DNA of 53,248 bases, taken from Gemmatimonadetes bacterium bin94 (GTDB taxonomy: Bacteria > Gemmatimonadota > Gemmatimonadetes > Longimicrobiales > Gaopeijiaceae). The translations under genes and the position numbers were made by a program. Positions 18,201 through 25,373 of the stretch are shown one piece after another. Position 1 is the first letter of the stretch. Each line of letters starts with the position of its first letter. Below the pieces are notes generated by a model that was not told the origin of the DNA, ran no database searches, and saw nothing but the letters and a program-made list of their open reading frames with translations. The stretch is from NCBI GenBank assembly GCA_002238865.1, contig MPNE01000004.1:147501-200748 (forward strand). The letters run 5' to 3'.

Positions 18201-18711
18201 GCCGTACCAGCCCGTACCCGCCCGAAAGGTTCACCTGCATGACGGGCGCGTCGCTCATCGAAATCTCGGTGATGAACGGGTCTTCTGCATCGGAGGGCAG
18301 ATCCGGGCGGACCAGGTCCACCTTCTCCCTCATCTTCTGCAGCGCCTCGTCCATGTTGGTCGACGTCTCGAATTCGGCCGTCACCGACGAATAGCCCTCG
18401 ACGGAGGTGGAGGTGAGCTCCTTGATGTCGGAGATCGTGTTGAGTTCCTCCTCGATCTTGCGGGTGACCAGGCTCTCGATGTCGGCCGGCGATACCCCCG
18501 GATACATGGTGTTGACCATGACCACAGGTATTTCCGTCTCGGGAAACGACTCCTTGGGAATCGCCCGGTAGGACACCAGCCCCGCGATCGTGATGAACAC
18601 GAAGAGCACGACGACCGAAATCGTGTTATTGACGGCCAGAGAGGTGAGCGCGAACTCCTTGAAGGACTTCCGGTGCGACGGTGCGCCCGTCTTGTCGTGG
18701 TTGTCTGTCAT
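15238..18711 (-). CDS. RND efflux transporter permease subunit (AcrB/HAE1-like)
   Basis: 1157-residue inner-membrane proton/drug antiporter with the usual 12-helix, two-periplasmic-loop layout. TM1 is at about 28-48 (NNTISVVVLFVFITIAG), then the porter domain (PGVSPADIESLVTRKIEEEL). The TM4 relay is GMLVDNAIVIVEN, so the first of the two relay acids is kept and the second is Asn. The second half contains GIVVNNAIVLIDYID. It is somewhat longer than AcrB (1049), partly through an insert near residues 500-555 with extra hydrophobic segments. GGAGGGG lies 11 nt before the ATG. It begins 5 nt after the adaptor stop, completing a TolC-adaptor-permease operon. Confidence 0.95.
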   Translation of the reverse strand: MTDNHDKTGAPSHRKSFKEFALTSLAVNNTISVVVLFVFITIAGLVSYRAIPKESFPETEIPVVMVNTMYPGVSPADIESLVTRKIEEELNTISDIKELTSTSVEGYSSVTAEFETSTNMDEALQKMREKVDLVRPDLPSDAEDPFITEISMSDAPVMQVNLSGGYGLVRLKELGEELQERIESIPAVLRVGLRGGLEREVKVDVNLARLQHYNVSFDDVISAIRQENVNVPGGTIDVNGMKYLVRVDGEFDDPDVVGSLVVTTVGGRPIYVRDVAEVEFGFAEPETFARLGDEPVVTLDVVKRSGENIIATAEAVRAEIEAMRPLFPPSTVVSITSDMSADIGDMVSSLQNNIISGLVLIVGILLFVLGLRTSIFVAISIPTSMFLSFVVLWFLGITMNMVVLFSLILALGMLVDNAIVIVENIHRFIEEGWDRRAAAKKATGEVAVPVLAATATTLAAFTPLLFWPGMAGQFMQFLPLTLIVTLSSSLFVALIIVPTLCSLFLRPESSRPRMMNRNARVLLLALAVLALLLVALVNPLTALLFVVTSTGLWLLHVRILDRMGKAFMAGGFPRLVRWYERRLRWALNHRALVLTGSVSALIATILVYGRFAAPVEYFPEDIPPSTVYVAIEGPVGTSAAVTNGYASRLKAELTGIGGVADAETVVTTVGSAGGGGGFMDGGGPSGPEAGRITLGMTDYQDRRFDVFNTLADMQDRVGRDLAGAEVRVDKVTEGPPSGPPVNIEISGEDPERLEELAKEAINVIEGAPVYSRLVGLESDMDDARPELRVEVDREKASLYGLSTNDVGFVVRGAINGLEAAKYRTGNDEYDIIVRLREEDRSELTSLDGLTAFADGKQIPLLSVADWTVGRGYSAIRRKNMDRVATVSAEVAAGYNSNSVRSEVEAVLEDFAGALPPGYLMAFTGEQEDQQEAMQFLVTAFMAALMLIALILVSQFNSVVKPVIILSSVVMSTIGVLIGLLAFQMPFVIIMTGVGVISLAGIVVNNAIVLIDYIDVLRDRDGMDRREAIVQGGRTRLRPVLLTALTTALGLVPLAIGLNFDFFGLFSSLSPELFWGGEQAAWWGPMAVAVIVGIIFATFLTLILVPVMYSLVDDFAKLFRRDGAGAVDSRADAGAVILVPPLIPGSERDPEVAAAVRS

Positions 18712-18716
18712 CGGTG

Positions 18717-19847
18717 CTACCCCTCCCCCCCCGCCCCTCCCGGGACGATCCGTACCCTGTCGCCGGCGGTCAGGCCCTGCTGGCCCACCACCACCACCCG
18801 GTCTCCCGCCTCCAGCCCCTCGTCAATAACGGCTTCGTTGCCCTGGCTTGCCGATATGCGGACCCGTCGGGCCACCGCGACCGCCTCTTCACCGCTCCCC
18901 TCCACGACGAACACCACGTGCCCTTCCTCCATCGCCACGAGAGCCTGCCGCGGCACCACGATGGCGCCGGACAGCTCCTCCTGCACAATCGCAACGCTCG
19001 CGACCATCTCGGGCTTGATCCGGCGCCCCGGATTGGGAAGTGTCAGCTCGACCGGAAAGGTCCGGCTGTCGGGATCGACCGCGGCTCCCACGTAGGTAAT
19101 CGAGGCTCCGAGGATCTCGTCTGCCACAACGTCGAACACAACGGACACCGATGCTCCGACCGAGAGGTCGAGCGCGTACCGTTCCGGGACGCCCGCCAGG
19201 ATCTTGACGGAATCCGTCTGGACAATCCTGGCGACCGGGGTCCCGGGCGACACCATGGAGCCCAATTCCACGATGCGGGCGTCCAGAGTCCCGCTGATCG
19301 GCGCCGTGATGGTGGTGCGGGCAAGTCGTTCCTGCAGGGCGGCGAGGCTGCCGCGGTTCTGTTCCGCCACGTACTTCGCTTCGAGGTAGCTGACCTCGGA
19401 ACCGATGCCATCCTCCTCGTACAGCTTCTTCCTGCGCTCCCACAACTCGTCGGCCAGCTCGGCCTGCGCGGCGGCCGTCCGCACCTGTGCTTGCAGAATC
19501 GCGTCGTCGAGCCTAAGGATGGCCTGCCCCATCCTGATCGGCTGTCCCTTGTCCCGTACGATCCGGCGGACGACCCCCTGTTCCTGGGCGGAGACCACCA
19601 CGTCTCGCATTGCCCGGGCAACGCCGGTCACGCGGATGATCCGGTTGAACCCCCTCGGTTCGACCGCCTCGACTTCCACATTGACGACCCGCGCATAGCT
19701 GGCATTCTCGGCCTGATCCTGTGCCGAGCCCTCACCTTGCGCACCCCCGCATGCTGCTACGGCAATCAAGACTCCGGTAGCGGCGAGCAATCCGCACGCA
19801 CCTGACCCGCGGCCTCGTCTCCGTATCGCTGCATTGTCGGCCATCAT
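18717..19847 (-). CDS. RND efflux periplasmic adaptor, lipoprotein
   Basis: 376-residue membrane-fusion protein (MFP/HlyD family) joining permease and outer-membrane channel. A lipoprotein signal ends at VAAC (C33). A barrel-sandwich strand (VSAQEQGVVRRIVRDKGQPI) is followed by the coiled-coil hairpin (about 120-190, rich in Ala/Glu/Arg), lipoyl return (TITAPISGTLDARIVELG), and beta-barrel and membrane-proximal domains ending in the typical LEAGDRVVVVGQQGL. The ATG overlaps the TolC-like stop by 4 nt. Confidence 0.94.
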   Translation of the reverse strand: MMADNAAIRRRGRGSGACGLLAATGVLIAVAACGGAQGEGSAQDQAENASYARVVNVEVEAVEPRGFNRIIRVTGVARAMRDVVVSAQEQGVVRRIVRDKGQPIRMGQAILRLDDAILQAQVRTAAAQAELADELWERRKKLYEEDGIGSEVSYLEAKYVAEQNRGSLAALQERLARTTITAPISGTLDARIVELGSMVSPGTPVARIVQTDSVKILAGVPERYALDLSVGASVSVVFDVVADEILGASITYVGAAVDPDSRTFPVELTLPNPGRRIKPEMVASVAIVQEELSGAIVVPRQALVAMEEGHVVFVVEGSGEEAVAVARRVRISASQGNEAVIDEGLEAGDRVVVVGQQGLTAGDRVRIVPGGAGGEG

Positions 19848-21382
19848 CGTACGCGACCCCCATCTTCCCCTTGCATGTCCATGTCCACGAGCGGCACCTG
19901 CCCGGCTGCCTCGTCGAGACGAGCCCTGGTTGCAAGGTAGTCGTACACCGCCTGCGCGTAGTTGAACTCGCTCTGCCTCAGTGCGACCTCGGCGTCCGTA
20001 AGCTCCAGCTGGCTCCCCAGCCCCTCCCGGTACTGGGCGCTCGCGATCTCATACCCGCGTTGCGCCTGTGACACCGCCAGCAGCTGTCCACCGGCGCGTG
20101 CCCGCGCTTCTCTCGCTTCATCCATGAAGTTGCGGAGCTGCACCTCCGCCTGGTCGGCGGCGAACCTGGTCTGCACCTCGGCCTGTCGCAACGCGGCGTG
20201 CCTCTGGTCGATGCGGGCGTCGCGGCCGAATCCGGAGAACAGGGGGAAGGTGACCCTGAGTCCGACCTGCTTCGACGAACCTCGCTGCGCCTTGGTGCCG
20301 AAGAAGTCGGGTGGGCCGTTCTGCTGCGCCGCCAGTCCGTACGTCCCGAAGGCGAGAACCTTGGGCAGGTACTCCACCTGTTCCAGACGCAGCTCGGTCT
20401 TGCGAAGCTGCTCGGTCATCTCCAATTGCCTGATGTCCGAGCGCTGCGCCGCTCCGCGTCTGACAGCGCTTGCGACGTCGGCTCCCTCCTCGACCGGCAC
20501 ACCGGTGAAGGACAGGATGTCACGGTTGGCCGAGGAGTTGGCATCGATGTCGACGAGGTCGATCTGTGCGAGCGAGCCCGCGACCTCCAGCCCCGCTTCC
20601 GGATCCGTCCCGAGTTCGATCGCCAGTGTGCGCCGCGCAGCTGCCCTGCGGTTCACCGCCCGCCCGAGGTTGGGCTCCAGGTTGGCAACTTCCACTTCCA
20701 GCCGAAGCACATCGTAGGCTGCAGCCAGCCCCGCTTCGTGCATGGCCCTGGTTTCTTTCAGCGACTGGCGAACCCGCCGCAGCGAGTTTTCGGTCAGCCG
20801 CACCTCCTCCTGGGCCAGAAGGAGATCGTAGAACCCCAACCGGACACGGGTGACAACCTGCTGCGTGCGCCCGCGAAGCGCCTCACGCTGCAGGTTCTGA
20901 AACCGGGCCGCCGCTCCCAGGCCGACAAATGCTCTGGGGTCGACGAGCGTCTGTTCTGCATTCACGGAGAGGCTCCAGATGTTGTCGGCCCCGAATTGCA
21001 CCGGGATGAACTCGCCTTCGGCCGCTGTGGGATCGAAGATCTGTGCCGGCAGAAAACTCACCTGGGGAGCCACGTTCCGCGTGAAGGAGCTCGAGAGATC
21101 CACACTCGGATACACGTTGCTCCAGGCCTCGGACACCTGCTCTCTCGCGACGGCCAGCTGAAACTCGGCGTCCAACACATCCCGGTTGCGCTCCAGCGCG
21201 GTCCTGACGACGGTCGTCAAGAGGGCGCGTCCTTCACCGGGCACCCTCTCCTGTCCCTCGGCCCCGGGGGCCCAGACGAGCCCGGCGGCCAGAACTGTCA
21301 GAGCCGGGAGCCGGAACACTCCGGTGGACTCGTTGCCCTTGCGCCGGCTTCCAGGCCGGCGGTGTCTTCCTGTTCTATCCAT
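19844..21382 (-). CDS. TolC-family outer membrane efflux channel
   Basis: 512-residue outer-membrane factor with a signal peptide (about residues 24-44, ending near AEG-QE). Two OEP repeats are visible: LLTTVVRTALERNRDVLDAE at the first helix and the second repeat after residue 300. Both have long amphipathic helices and the alternating-strand segment SVDLSSSFTRN. It is first in the efflux operon. The start has only a weak Shine-Dalgarno (AGGTGAC), and an in-frame upstream start is not evident. Confidence 0.93.
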   Translation of the reverse strand: MDRTGRHRRPGSRRKGNESTGVFRLPALTVLAAGLVWAPGAEGQERVPGEGRALLTTVVRTALERNRDVLDAEFQLAVAREQVSEAWSNVYPSVDLSSSFTRNVAPQVSFLPAQIFDPTAAEGEFIPVQFGADNIWSLSVNAEQTLVDPRAFVGLGAAARFQNLQREALRGRTQQVVTRVRLGFYDLLLAQEEVRLTENSLRRVRQSLKETRAMHEAGLAAAYDVLRLEVEVANLEPNLGRAVNRRAAARRTLAIELGTDPEAGLEVAGSLAQIDLVDIDANSSANRDILSFTGVPVEEGADVASAVRRGAAQRSDIRQLEMTEQLRKTELRLEQVEYLPKVLAFGTYGLAAQQNGPPDFFGTKAQRGSSKQVGLRVTFPLFSGFGRDARIDQRHAALRQAEVQTRFAADQAEVQLRNFMDEAREARARAGGQLLAVSQAQRGYEIASAQYREGLGSQLELTDAEVALRQSEFNYAQAVYDYLATRARLDEAAGQVPLVDMDMQGEDGGRVR

Positions 21383-21499
21383 GTCACCTGTTCATTCGCT
21401 GTTGGTACTCTTGCGGATTCGTTTATGTCAGGGTTGGCTCCGCTTGTGCCAATACCGGGACACCCACCGACATACGCGCGTTGCGATTGCCGGGTGTCC

Positions 21500-21528
21500 T
21501 TGACTGGATCTGTGCGGGCACATAGGGT
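21500..21528 (+). promoter_or_regulatory. Candidate promoter of the cold-shock gene
   Basis: TTGACT (21500-21505), 17-nt spacer, TAGGGT (21523-21528). It implies a leader of about 100 nt before the cold-shock ATG. Long leaders are typical of temperature-responsive csp mRNAs; thermosensing here is inference only. Confidence 0.45.
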
Positions 21529-21635
21529 CATCAATATGTGATCGGCGTTGCGGCAACGGACTTGTGTCCTCGCATCGTCGGACGGCCACGCAACTGACGG
21601 GGTCGGCGGTACGTACAGTTCACCAGGAGTAGAGG

Positions 21636-21854
21636 ATGCGGACCACGGGAACCGTAAAGTGGTTCAATGACGCGAAGGGATTCGGATTCATCAGCCCGGA
21701 GGCCGGCGAGAGGGACTGTTTTGTCCACTATTCGGCGATCTCGGGCGACGGCTTCCGGAGCCTTACTGAAGGCGACCAGGTCGAGTTCGACATGGTTAGC
21801 GGTCCAAAGGGACCGGCTGCGGAGAATGTGACCCGCGTCGGAGCGATGTCCTAG
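21636..21854 (+). CDS. Cold-shock domain protein (CspA family)
   Basis: 72-residue single cold-shock domain that binds single-stranded RNA/DNA. RNP1 is KGFGFI (14-19) and RNP2 is CFVHY (28-32), where most family members have VFVHF, so Cys replaces the first hydrophobic residue. [12 protein letters not shown] and the QVEFD strand are typical. AGGAGTAGAGG immediately precedes the ATG. It is divergent from the RND operon and followed by a strong hairpin terminator. Confidence 0.96.
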   Translation: MRTTGTVKWFNDAKGFGFISPEAGERDCFVHYSAISGDGFRSLTEGDQVEFDMVSGPKGPAAENVTRVGAMS

Positions 21855-21895
21855 ACACGAAGACTCCGAGCCACGAGGTTCGCGCCAATCACGAC

Positions 21896-21923
21896 GAGGC
21901 CGGCGGGGAAGCCCGCCGGCCTC
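21896..21923. terminator. Bidirectional hairpin terminator
   Basis: Perfect 12-bp stem GAGGCCGGCGGG / CCCGCCGGCCTC with GAAG loop, followed on the plus side by GTTTG. It lies between the convergent cold-shock gene and the 165-residue protein gene, so it can serve both. The U tract is short. Confidence 0.7.
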
Positions 21924-21936
21924 GTTTGCCGTGCGG

Positions 21937-22434
21937 CTAGGCCGGAAAGAGTGCGGCATGCCACCTTTCCCGCGCGGGACCCTCCCAGCGACCCGCGCGC
22001 AGCTCCGACAGCACCGTGATCGAGTTGTCGAAGACGACCGAACCGGGCGTGACCCTGCCCATTCGGGCGAGCGCGCGGAACCGTGGACGCGACGCCTTCC
22101 GGATGAATCCGGCCTCGTCCCTGTACCACACGGCCTCATTGCCCAGGAAGCGGACCCCCAGCCGCCCCTCCAGCGCTCCCAGCACCTTGACGAGCGCGTC
22201 GATCGAGCAACCCGAGGGAGGTGCGGCCTCCAGGTCTACGCCTACGATGAGAAAGCGCTTGTAGCGCCACGAACGGGCTGCCCGAAGAGGCACCCCGTGA
22301 GCGGTCCACCCGTCGAGGAAGTTGTCGACCGAGCCGAGAAGATCGTCCTCTTCGGCACGGTCCAATTCGCGTTCCGCGCTGAAGATCCAGATCCTGGCAC
22401 TGCCGGCGAACTGTTCGAGTCCGGCTATTCTCAT
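21937..22434 (-). CDS. Small conserved protein of the family misnamed 'ABC transporter ATPase'
   Basis: 165 residues from the ATG at 22434, whose ATGA overlaps the upstream permease stop. Recognised by GWTAHGVPL, the FLIVGVDLEA strand, GCSIDAL and SVVFDNSIT. The same order occurs in short Bacteroidetes proteins carrying the legacy label ABC transporter ATPase. There is no Walker A, Walker B or ABC signature, so the label is not supported and the function is unknown. No signal peptide or membrane segment. The tight overlap with the AI-2E-family permease gene suggests joint expression, perhaps as a cytosolic partner. Confidence 0.75.
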   Translation of the reverse strand: MRIAGLEQFAGSARIWIFSAERELDRAEEDDLLGSVDNFLDGWTAHGVPLRAARSWRYKRFLIVGVDLEAAPPSGCSIDALVKVLGALEGRLGVRFLGNEAVWYRDEAGFIRKASRPRFRALARMGRVTPGSVVFDNSITVLSELRAGRWEGPARERWHAALFPA

Positions 22435-23540
22435 GGCGTCGCTCCCGCACTTGCAGCCGCCTCGTCGGAAACATTCTTGTCGAGGAGCACGGCCACCCAC
22501 TTCAGGTCCTTCGTGTTTTCCAGCATGATCTTCACCACCATGGTAAGCGGAACCGAAAGAAGCGCCCCCATCGGTCCCCACAGCCAGCCCCAGAACACGA
22601 GGGAAAGGACCACGATCACGGTCGAAATGCCGAGGCGGCGCCCCATCAGGGTGGGCTCCAGCCAGTTCCCGAAGATGATGTTCACGGCCAGGTATCCGAC
22701 CCCGACGATCGCCGCATGCTGGACATCGATCCCCACGAACGTCGCCGTATCGGGGTCGACCTGGACCAGCGCGAGCACGAGGGCGGGCACCGAGGCGATG
22801 ACGGACCCGATCGTAGGCACGTAGTTGAGCAGAAAGGCGATCAACCCCAGGAGGATCGGCAAGTCCAGCCCCAGGGCCCACGTCCACAACCCCAGAAGCA
22901 CCCCCGTCGCCAGGCTTACCAGCGTCTTGATCACCAGATAGCCCTGCACTTCTTCAACGATCTTCCCCATGCGCTGGTCCGAGGCGATGCCGTCGCCCGC
23001 GATTGCCCGAAGCTTGCGCGGGAGCACGGCCGCTTCGCTCAGACTGAAAGCCAGGATCAGGAAGACCAGGAAGGTGCTCGACAGGAAGGAAAGGGCCCAG
23101 GTCGTCGCCCCGGTGGCAAGTAGCGCGAGGTTGGAGAGGCTGAGCAGCTCCCGAAAGTTGTCCGAGAGTTCTCCCTCCTGAACCAGCGGAATGCGTGATT
23201 CAATCTGGCTCAACCAGCCATCGAGCGGCCCTTGCAACGCCTCGATTTGCGTTGCGACACGTGACTGCAGTTCGGGGAGTTGGAGACTGGCCACCACGAT
23301 AAGCAGGGCGAAGACGCTGGCCACGGCGAGCACGGTCACGACGATGGCCCCCATGACCGGAACCCTCTTGCTCTCCAGCCAGAAGACGATGGGCATGCAG
23401 ATTACCGCCAAGAAGGCGGCCACGGCGATCGGCAGCAGCACGGGCTGGGCAAACTGCAGGCCCTGGATCAGGATAACCCCTACCGCAAGCGTGAAGAGGA
23501 ACCGCAGACCCGGGTTTTGATCCAGTTGGTCGAAGACCAT
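22431..23540 (-). CDS. AI-2E / PerM family membrane transporter
   Basis: 369-residue polytopic protein, about eight transmembrane helices. An N-terminal pair ([17 protein letters not shown] and [18 protein letters not shown]) is followed by two more helices and a long periplasmic segment (about 85-140). The C-terminal group includes [21 protein letters not shown] and the family-typical [16 protein letters not shown]. Members include TqsA-type AI-2 exporters and sodium/proton antiporters, so the substrate cannot be assigned. It is divergent from the GGQ factor gene and shares the AT-rich TAATATCTATGAG region. Confidence 0.9.
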   Translation of the reverse strand: MVFDQLDQNPGLRFLFTLAVGVILIQGLQFAQPVLLPIAVAAFLAVICMPIVFWLESKRVPVMGAIVVTVLAVASVFALLIVVASLQLPELQSRVATQIEALQGPLDGWLSQIESRIPLVQEGELSDNFRELLSLSNLALLATGATTWALSFLSSTFLVFLILAFSLSEAAVLPRKLRAIAGDGIASDQRMGKIVEEVQGYLVIKTLVSLATGVLLGLWTWALGLDLPILLGLIAFLLNYVPTIGSVIASVPALVLALVQVDPDTATFVGIDVQHAAIVGVGYLAVNIIFGNWLEPTLMGRRLGISTVIVVLSLVFWGWLWGPMGALLSVPLTMVVKIMLENTKDLKWVAVLLDKNVSDEAAASAGATP

Positions 23541-23544
23541 CGCG

Positions 23545-23572
23545 TTACGTTCGAGAAGATGCCTCGTAATAT
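23545..23572 (+). promoter_or_regulatory. Candidate promoter giving a near-leaderless GGQ-factor mRNA
   Basis: TTACGT (23545-23550), 16-nt spacer, TAATAT (23567-23572), which ends 10 nt before the ATG at 23583. No Shine-Dalgarno lies between. The -10 is downstream of the alternative ATG at 23559, which favours the 23583 start. Confidence 0.4.
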
Positions 23573-23582
23573 CTATGAGTCT

Positions 23583-23987
23583 ATGAGCAAGCAGCCGTCT
23601 CGCAAAGGGGCCGACGCTCCTTCGCCCGTCGAGGAAGCGCCCCGGACCTCGCGCTCAGGGGGAGGCCTTCTGGCCGAATGCCGTGTCGACACCTTCCGTG
23701 CGGGCGGCAAGGGCGGACAGCACCAGAACAAGGTGGAGTCGGGGGTTCGGCTCACCCACCTGCCGACGGGCATCGTGGTGACATCGCGGAAGCACCGTTC
23801 CCAACACCGCAACCGGGAGGACGCCCTCCAGAGGCTGGAACGGAAGCTCGCTGACCGAAGTCGCGTACGGCAGCCGCGCATCCGCACGCGCGTGCCGGCC
23901 AGGGAGAAGAGAAAGCGCCGGGAACGAAAGGCGAAGCGGTCGCAACTGAAGCGGCTGAGGAAGAAACCGGATCAAGAGACTCCCTGA
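23583..23987 (+). CDS. Peptide chain release factor-like protein (GGQ domain only)
   Basis: 134-residue protein with only the class I release-factor catalytic domain. GGQ is at 44-46 in [19 protein letters not shown], followed by [12 protein letters not shown] and a very basic Arg/Lys C-terminus (about 100-130). It lacks the codon-recognition domains of RF1/RF2 (over 350 residues), so it may hydrolyse peptidyl-tRNA on stalled ribosomes like ArfB/YaeJ; the basic tail would then enter the mRNA channel. Other members of this orphan family are uncharacterised. Starts at 23559 or further upstream are possible. Confidence 0.85.
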   Translation: MSKQPSRKGADAPSPVEEAPRTSRSGGGLLAECRVDTFRAGGKGGQHQNKVESGVRLTHLPTGIVVTSRKHRSQHRNREDALQRLERKLADRSRVRQPRIRTRVPAREKRKRRERKAKRSQLKRLRKKPDQETP

Positions 23988-24019
23988 GCCACCACGTCAT
24001 GGCGCCCCACGGCTCCGGG

Positions 24020-24835
24020 TCAGCAGACGATGGGGATCAGAGGCCGCGGCCGGGTTACGGTCCCCTCGACGTACGTGTTGGTGTAGATCCTGATCTGGCC
24101 GCACCCGCGGATCACTTCCACCCTGTAGACCGCGGTGGTGGGCAGGCTGGCAAGCTCCGGTACGCCGCCAAAGGCGGGAGCGTCGTCGATGAAGATCCTC
24201 GGACGTTGGGGCGTCGCTCCCCGGCCGCGCATGCAATCGCGTCGCTGGGCGAAGATTCCCGTCGCCGAATTGTCTTCGAAACAGGGAACGAATTCGAATC
24301 CCGGCTGGCTGTCCAGGTATTGGGCCACGCTCAGGTCGGGCGCGAACTTGAGCTCGACTTCGCTGTAGGTGTTGGTCAGGTACGGGAGTTCTCGGAGGCG
24401 TGTCACCAGGCGGTCCACGTACACTTCGATCCCCTCCAGCACCACCGGCTTCGGGATCACCGCCACCTCGACGAACTGACCTTCCCTGATGTCGAGCACC
24501 TGGATCAGGTCCGCGTATCCGATCCTCGACACCAAAACCTGGCTCGGCCCGGGCGGCACTTCCGCGATGCTGAAGCGCCCCGACTCGTCCGTTGCACCCT
24601 GGATCAGCGATCCGTCGGGGCGCCGCGTCCCTTCCAGACGTACGACGGCGCCCTCGACCGGCTCTCCCCAGTAGGTGTCGATGACCTGGCCCTGAAAGGT
24701 GACGGGCGCGAGCGACCCCTGCTGAGCGGCGGCTCCGGTTCCGGCGCCTCCGATCAGAAACGCCAGCGTCACCACCGAAAGCAGACGGCGGAGGAGCGAA
24801 TCGCCCGGAGCGAACGGAGGGTGCATGACGGCCAC
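24020..24835 (-). CDS. Secreted CarboxypepD-regulatory/plug-like protein without a beta barrel (A)
   Basis: 271 residues from GTG at 24835, 5 nt after the peroxiredoxin stop (ATG at 24826 is the alternative). The signal peptide is LLRRLLSVVTLAFLIGGAG, ending near AAA-QQ. Residues about 47-120 are a CarboxypepD regulatory-like domain (GQVIDTYWGEPVEGAVVRLEG, ATDESGRFSI). The remainder resembles a TonB-receptor plug (FIDDAPAFGG, YRVEVIRGCGQIRIYT) but ends where a barrel would begin. Cysteines at PCFED, RDCMR, RGCGQ and the final residue could form disulfides. No function established; similar short proteins seem common in Gemmatimonadota-like genomes. Confidence 0.75.
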   Translation of the reverse strand: MAVMHPPFAPGDSLLRRLLSVVTLAFLIGGAGTGAAAQQGSLAPVTFQGQVIDTYWGEPVEGAVVRLEGTRRPDGSLIQGATDESGRFSIAEVPPGPSQVLVSRIGYADLIQVLDIREGQFVEVAVIPKPVVLEGIEVYVDRLVTRLRELPYLTNTYSEVELKFAPDLSVAQYLDSQPGFEFVPCFEDNSATGIFAQRRDCMRGRGATPQRPRIFIDDAPAFGGVPELASLPTTAVYRVEVIRGCGQIRIYTNTYVEGTVTRPRPLIPIVC

Positions 24836-24840
24836 GGCGG

Positions 24841-25314
24841 TCAGCTCACGCTGCGGACCGCATCGACGATGTCGTCAAAGGGTGGGAGAGTACCCGGATC
24901 GTCACTCACCCAGGCGTAGCCGATCCGCCCCTCCCGGTCGACCACGAAAGCCGAGCGCTTGGCGACCCCGTGAAGACCGAAGAAGTCCTCTTCCAGAACC
25001 CCGTAGGCGGACGCCGCTCGCTTGTTGAAGTCGGACAGGATGGGGAAAGGCACACCCATGTCCTCGCGCCACTTCCGGTTCACGAAGGGGGAATCGATGC
25101 TGATTCCGTAGACGCGCGCACCCAGCGACCCCCACACATCCCAATTCTCACCGACGTGGCACAGTTCCTTCGTACAGACCCCACTGAACGCCAGCGGCAC
25201 GAACAGCACCACGACAGGCTCACCCCGATGTCCCAACAAGGTGACGGGCTCTTCACCGAAGGCCTCGATCAGGGAAAAATCCGGCGCTGCGTTGCCGATC
25301 CCGAGTCCGCTCAC
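24841..25314 (-). CDS. Peroxiredoxin (AhpC/TSA-BCP class)
   Basis: 157-residue thiol peroxidase. PLAFSGVCTKELC carries the peroxidatic C47 and a second C52, the C-x4-C spacing of atypical 2-Cys BCP-type enzymes. APDFSL and YGISIDSPFVNRKW are family features, with an Arg/Trp-containing active-site frame. The GTG at 25314 is chosen because AAGGAG lies 6 nt upstream; a longer frame to 25377 lacks a ribosome-binding site. No signal peptide, so cytosolic. It is sandwiched between two exported plug-like proteins (60 nt and 5 nt gaps), an odd partnership. Confidence 0.93.
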   Translation of the reverse strand: MSGLGIGNAAPDFSLIEAFGEEPVTLLGHRGEPVVVLFVPLAFSGVCTKELCHVGENWDVWGSLGARVYGISIDSPFVNRKWREDMGVPFPILSDFNKRAASAYGVLEEDFFGLHGVAKRSAFVVDREGRIGYAWVSDDPGTLPPFDDIVDAVRSVS

Positions 25315-25373
25315 AAAGTGCTCCTTTTTTCTTGGCAATTGTTGTCCAGGCGACCTGAATGGTCCCCGCAAGG

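Noticed and set aside
21434-21452. TTGGC-N9-GCCAA inverted repeat between the TolC-like gene and the cold-shock gene
   Set aside because: Short arms, no associated regulator gene in the window; too weak to call an operator.
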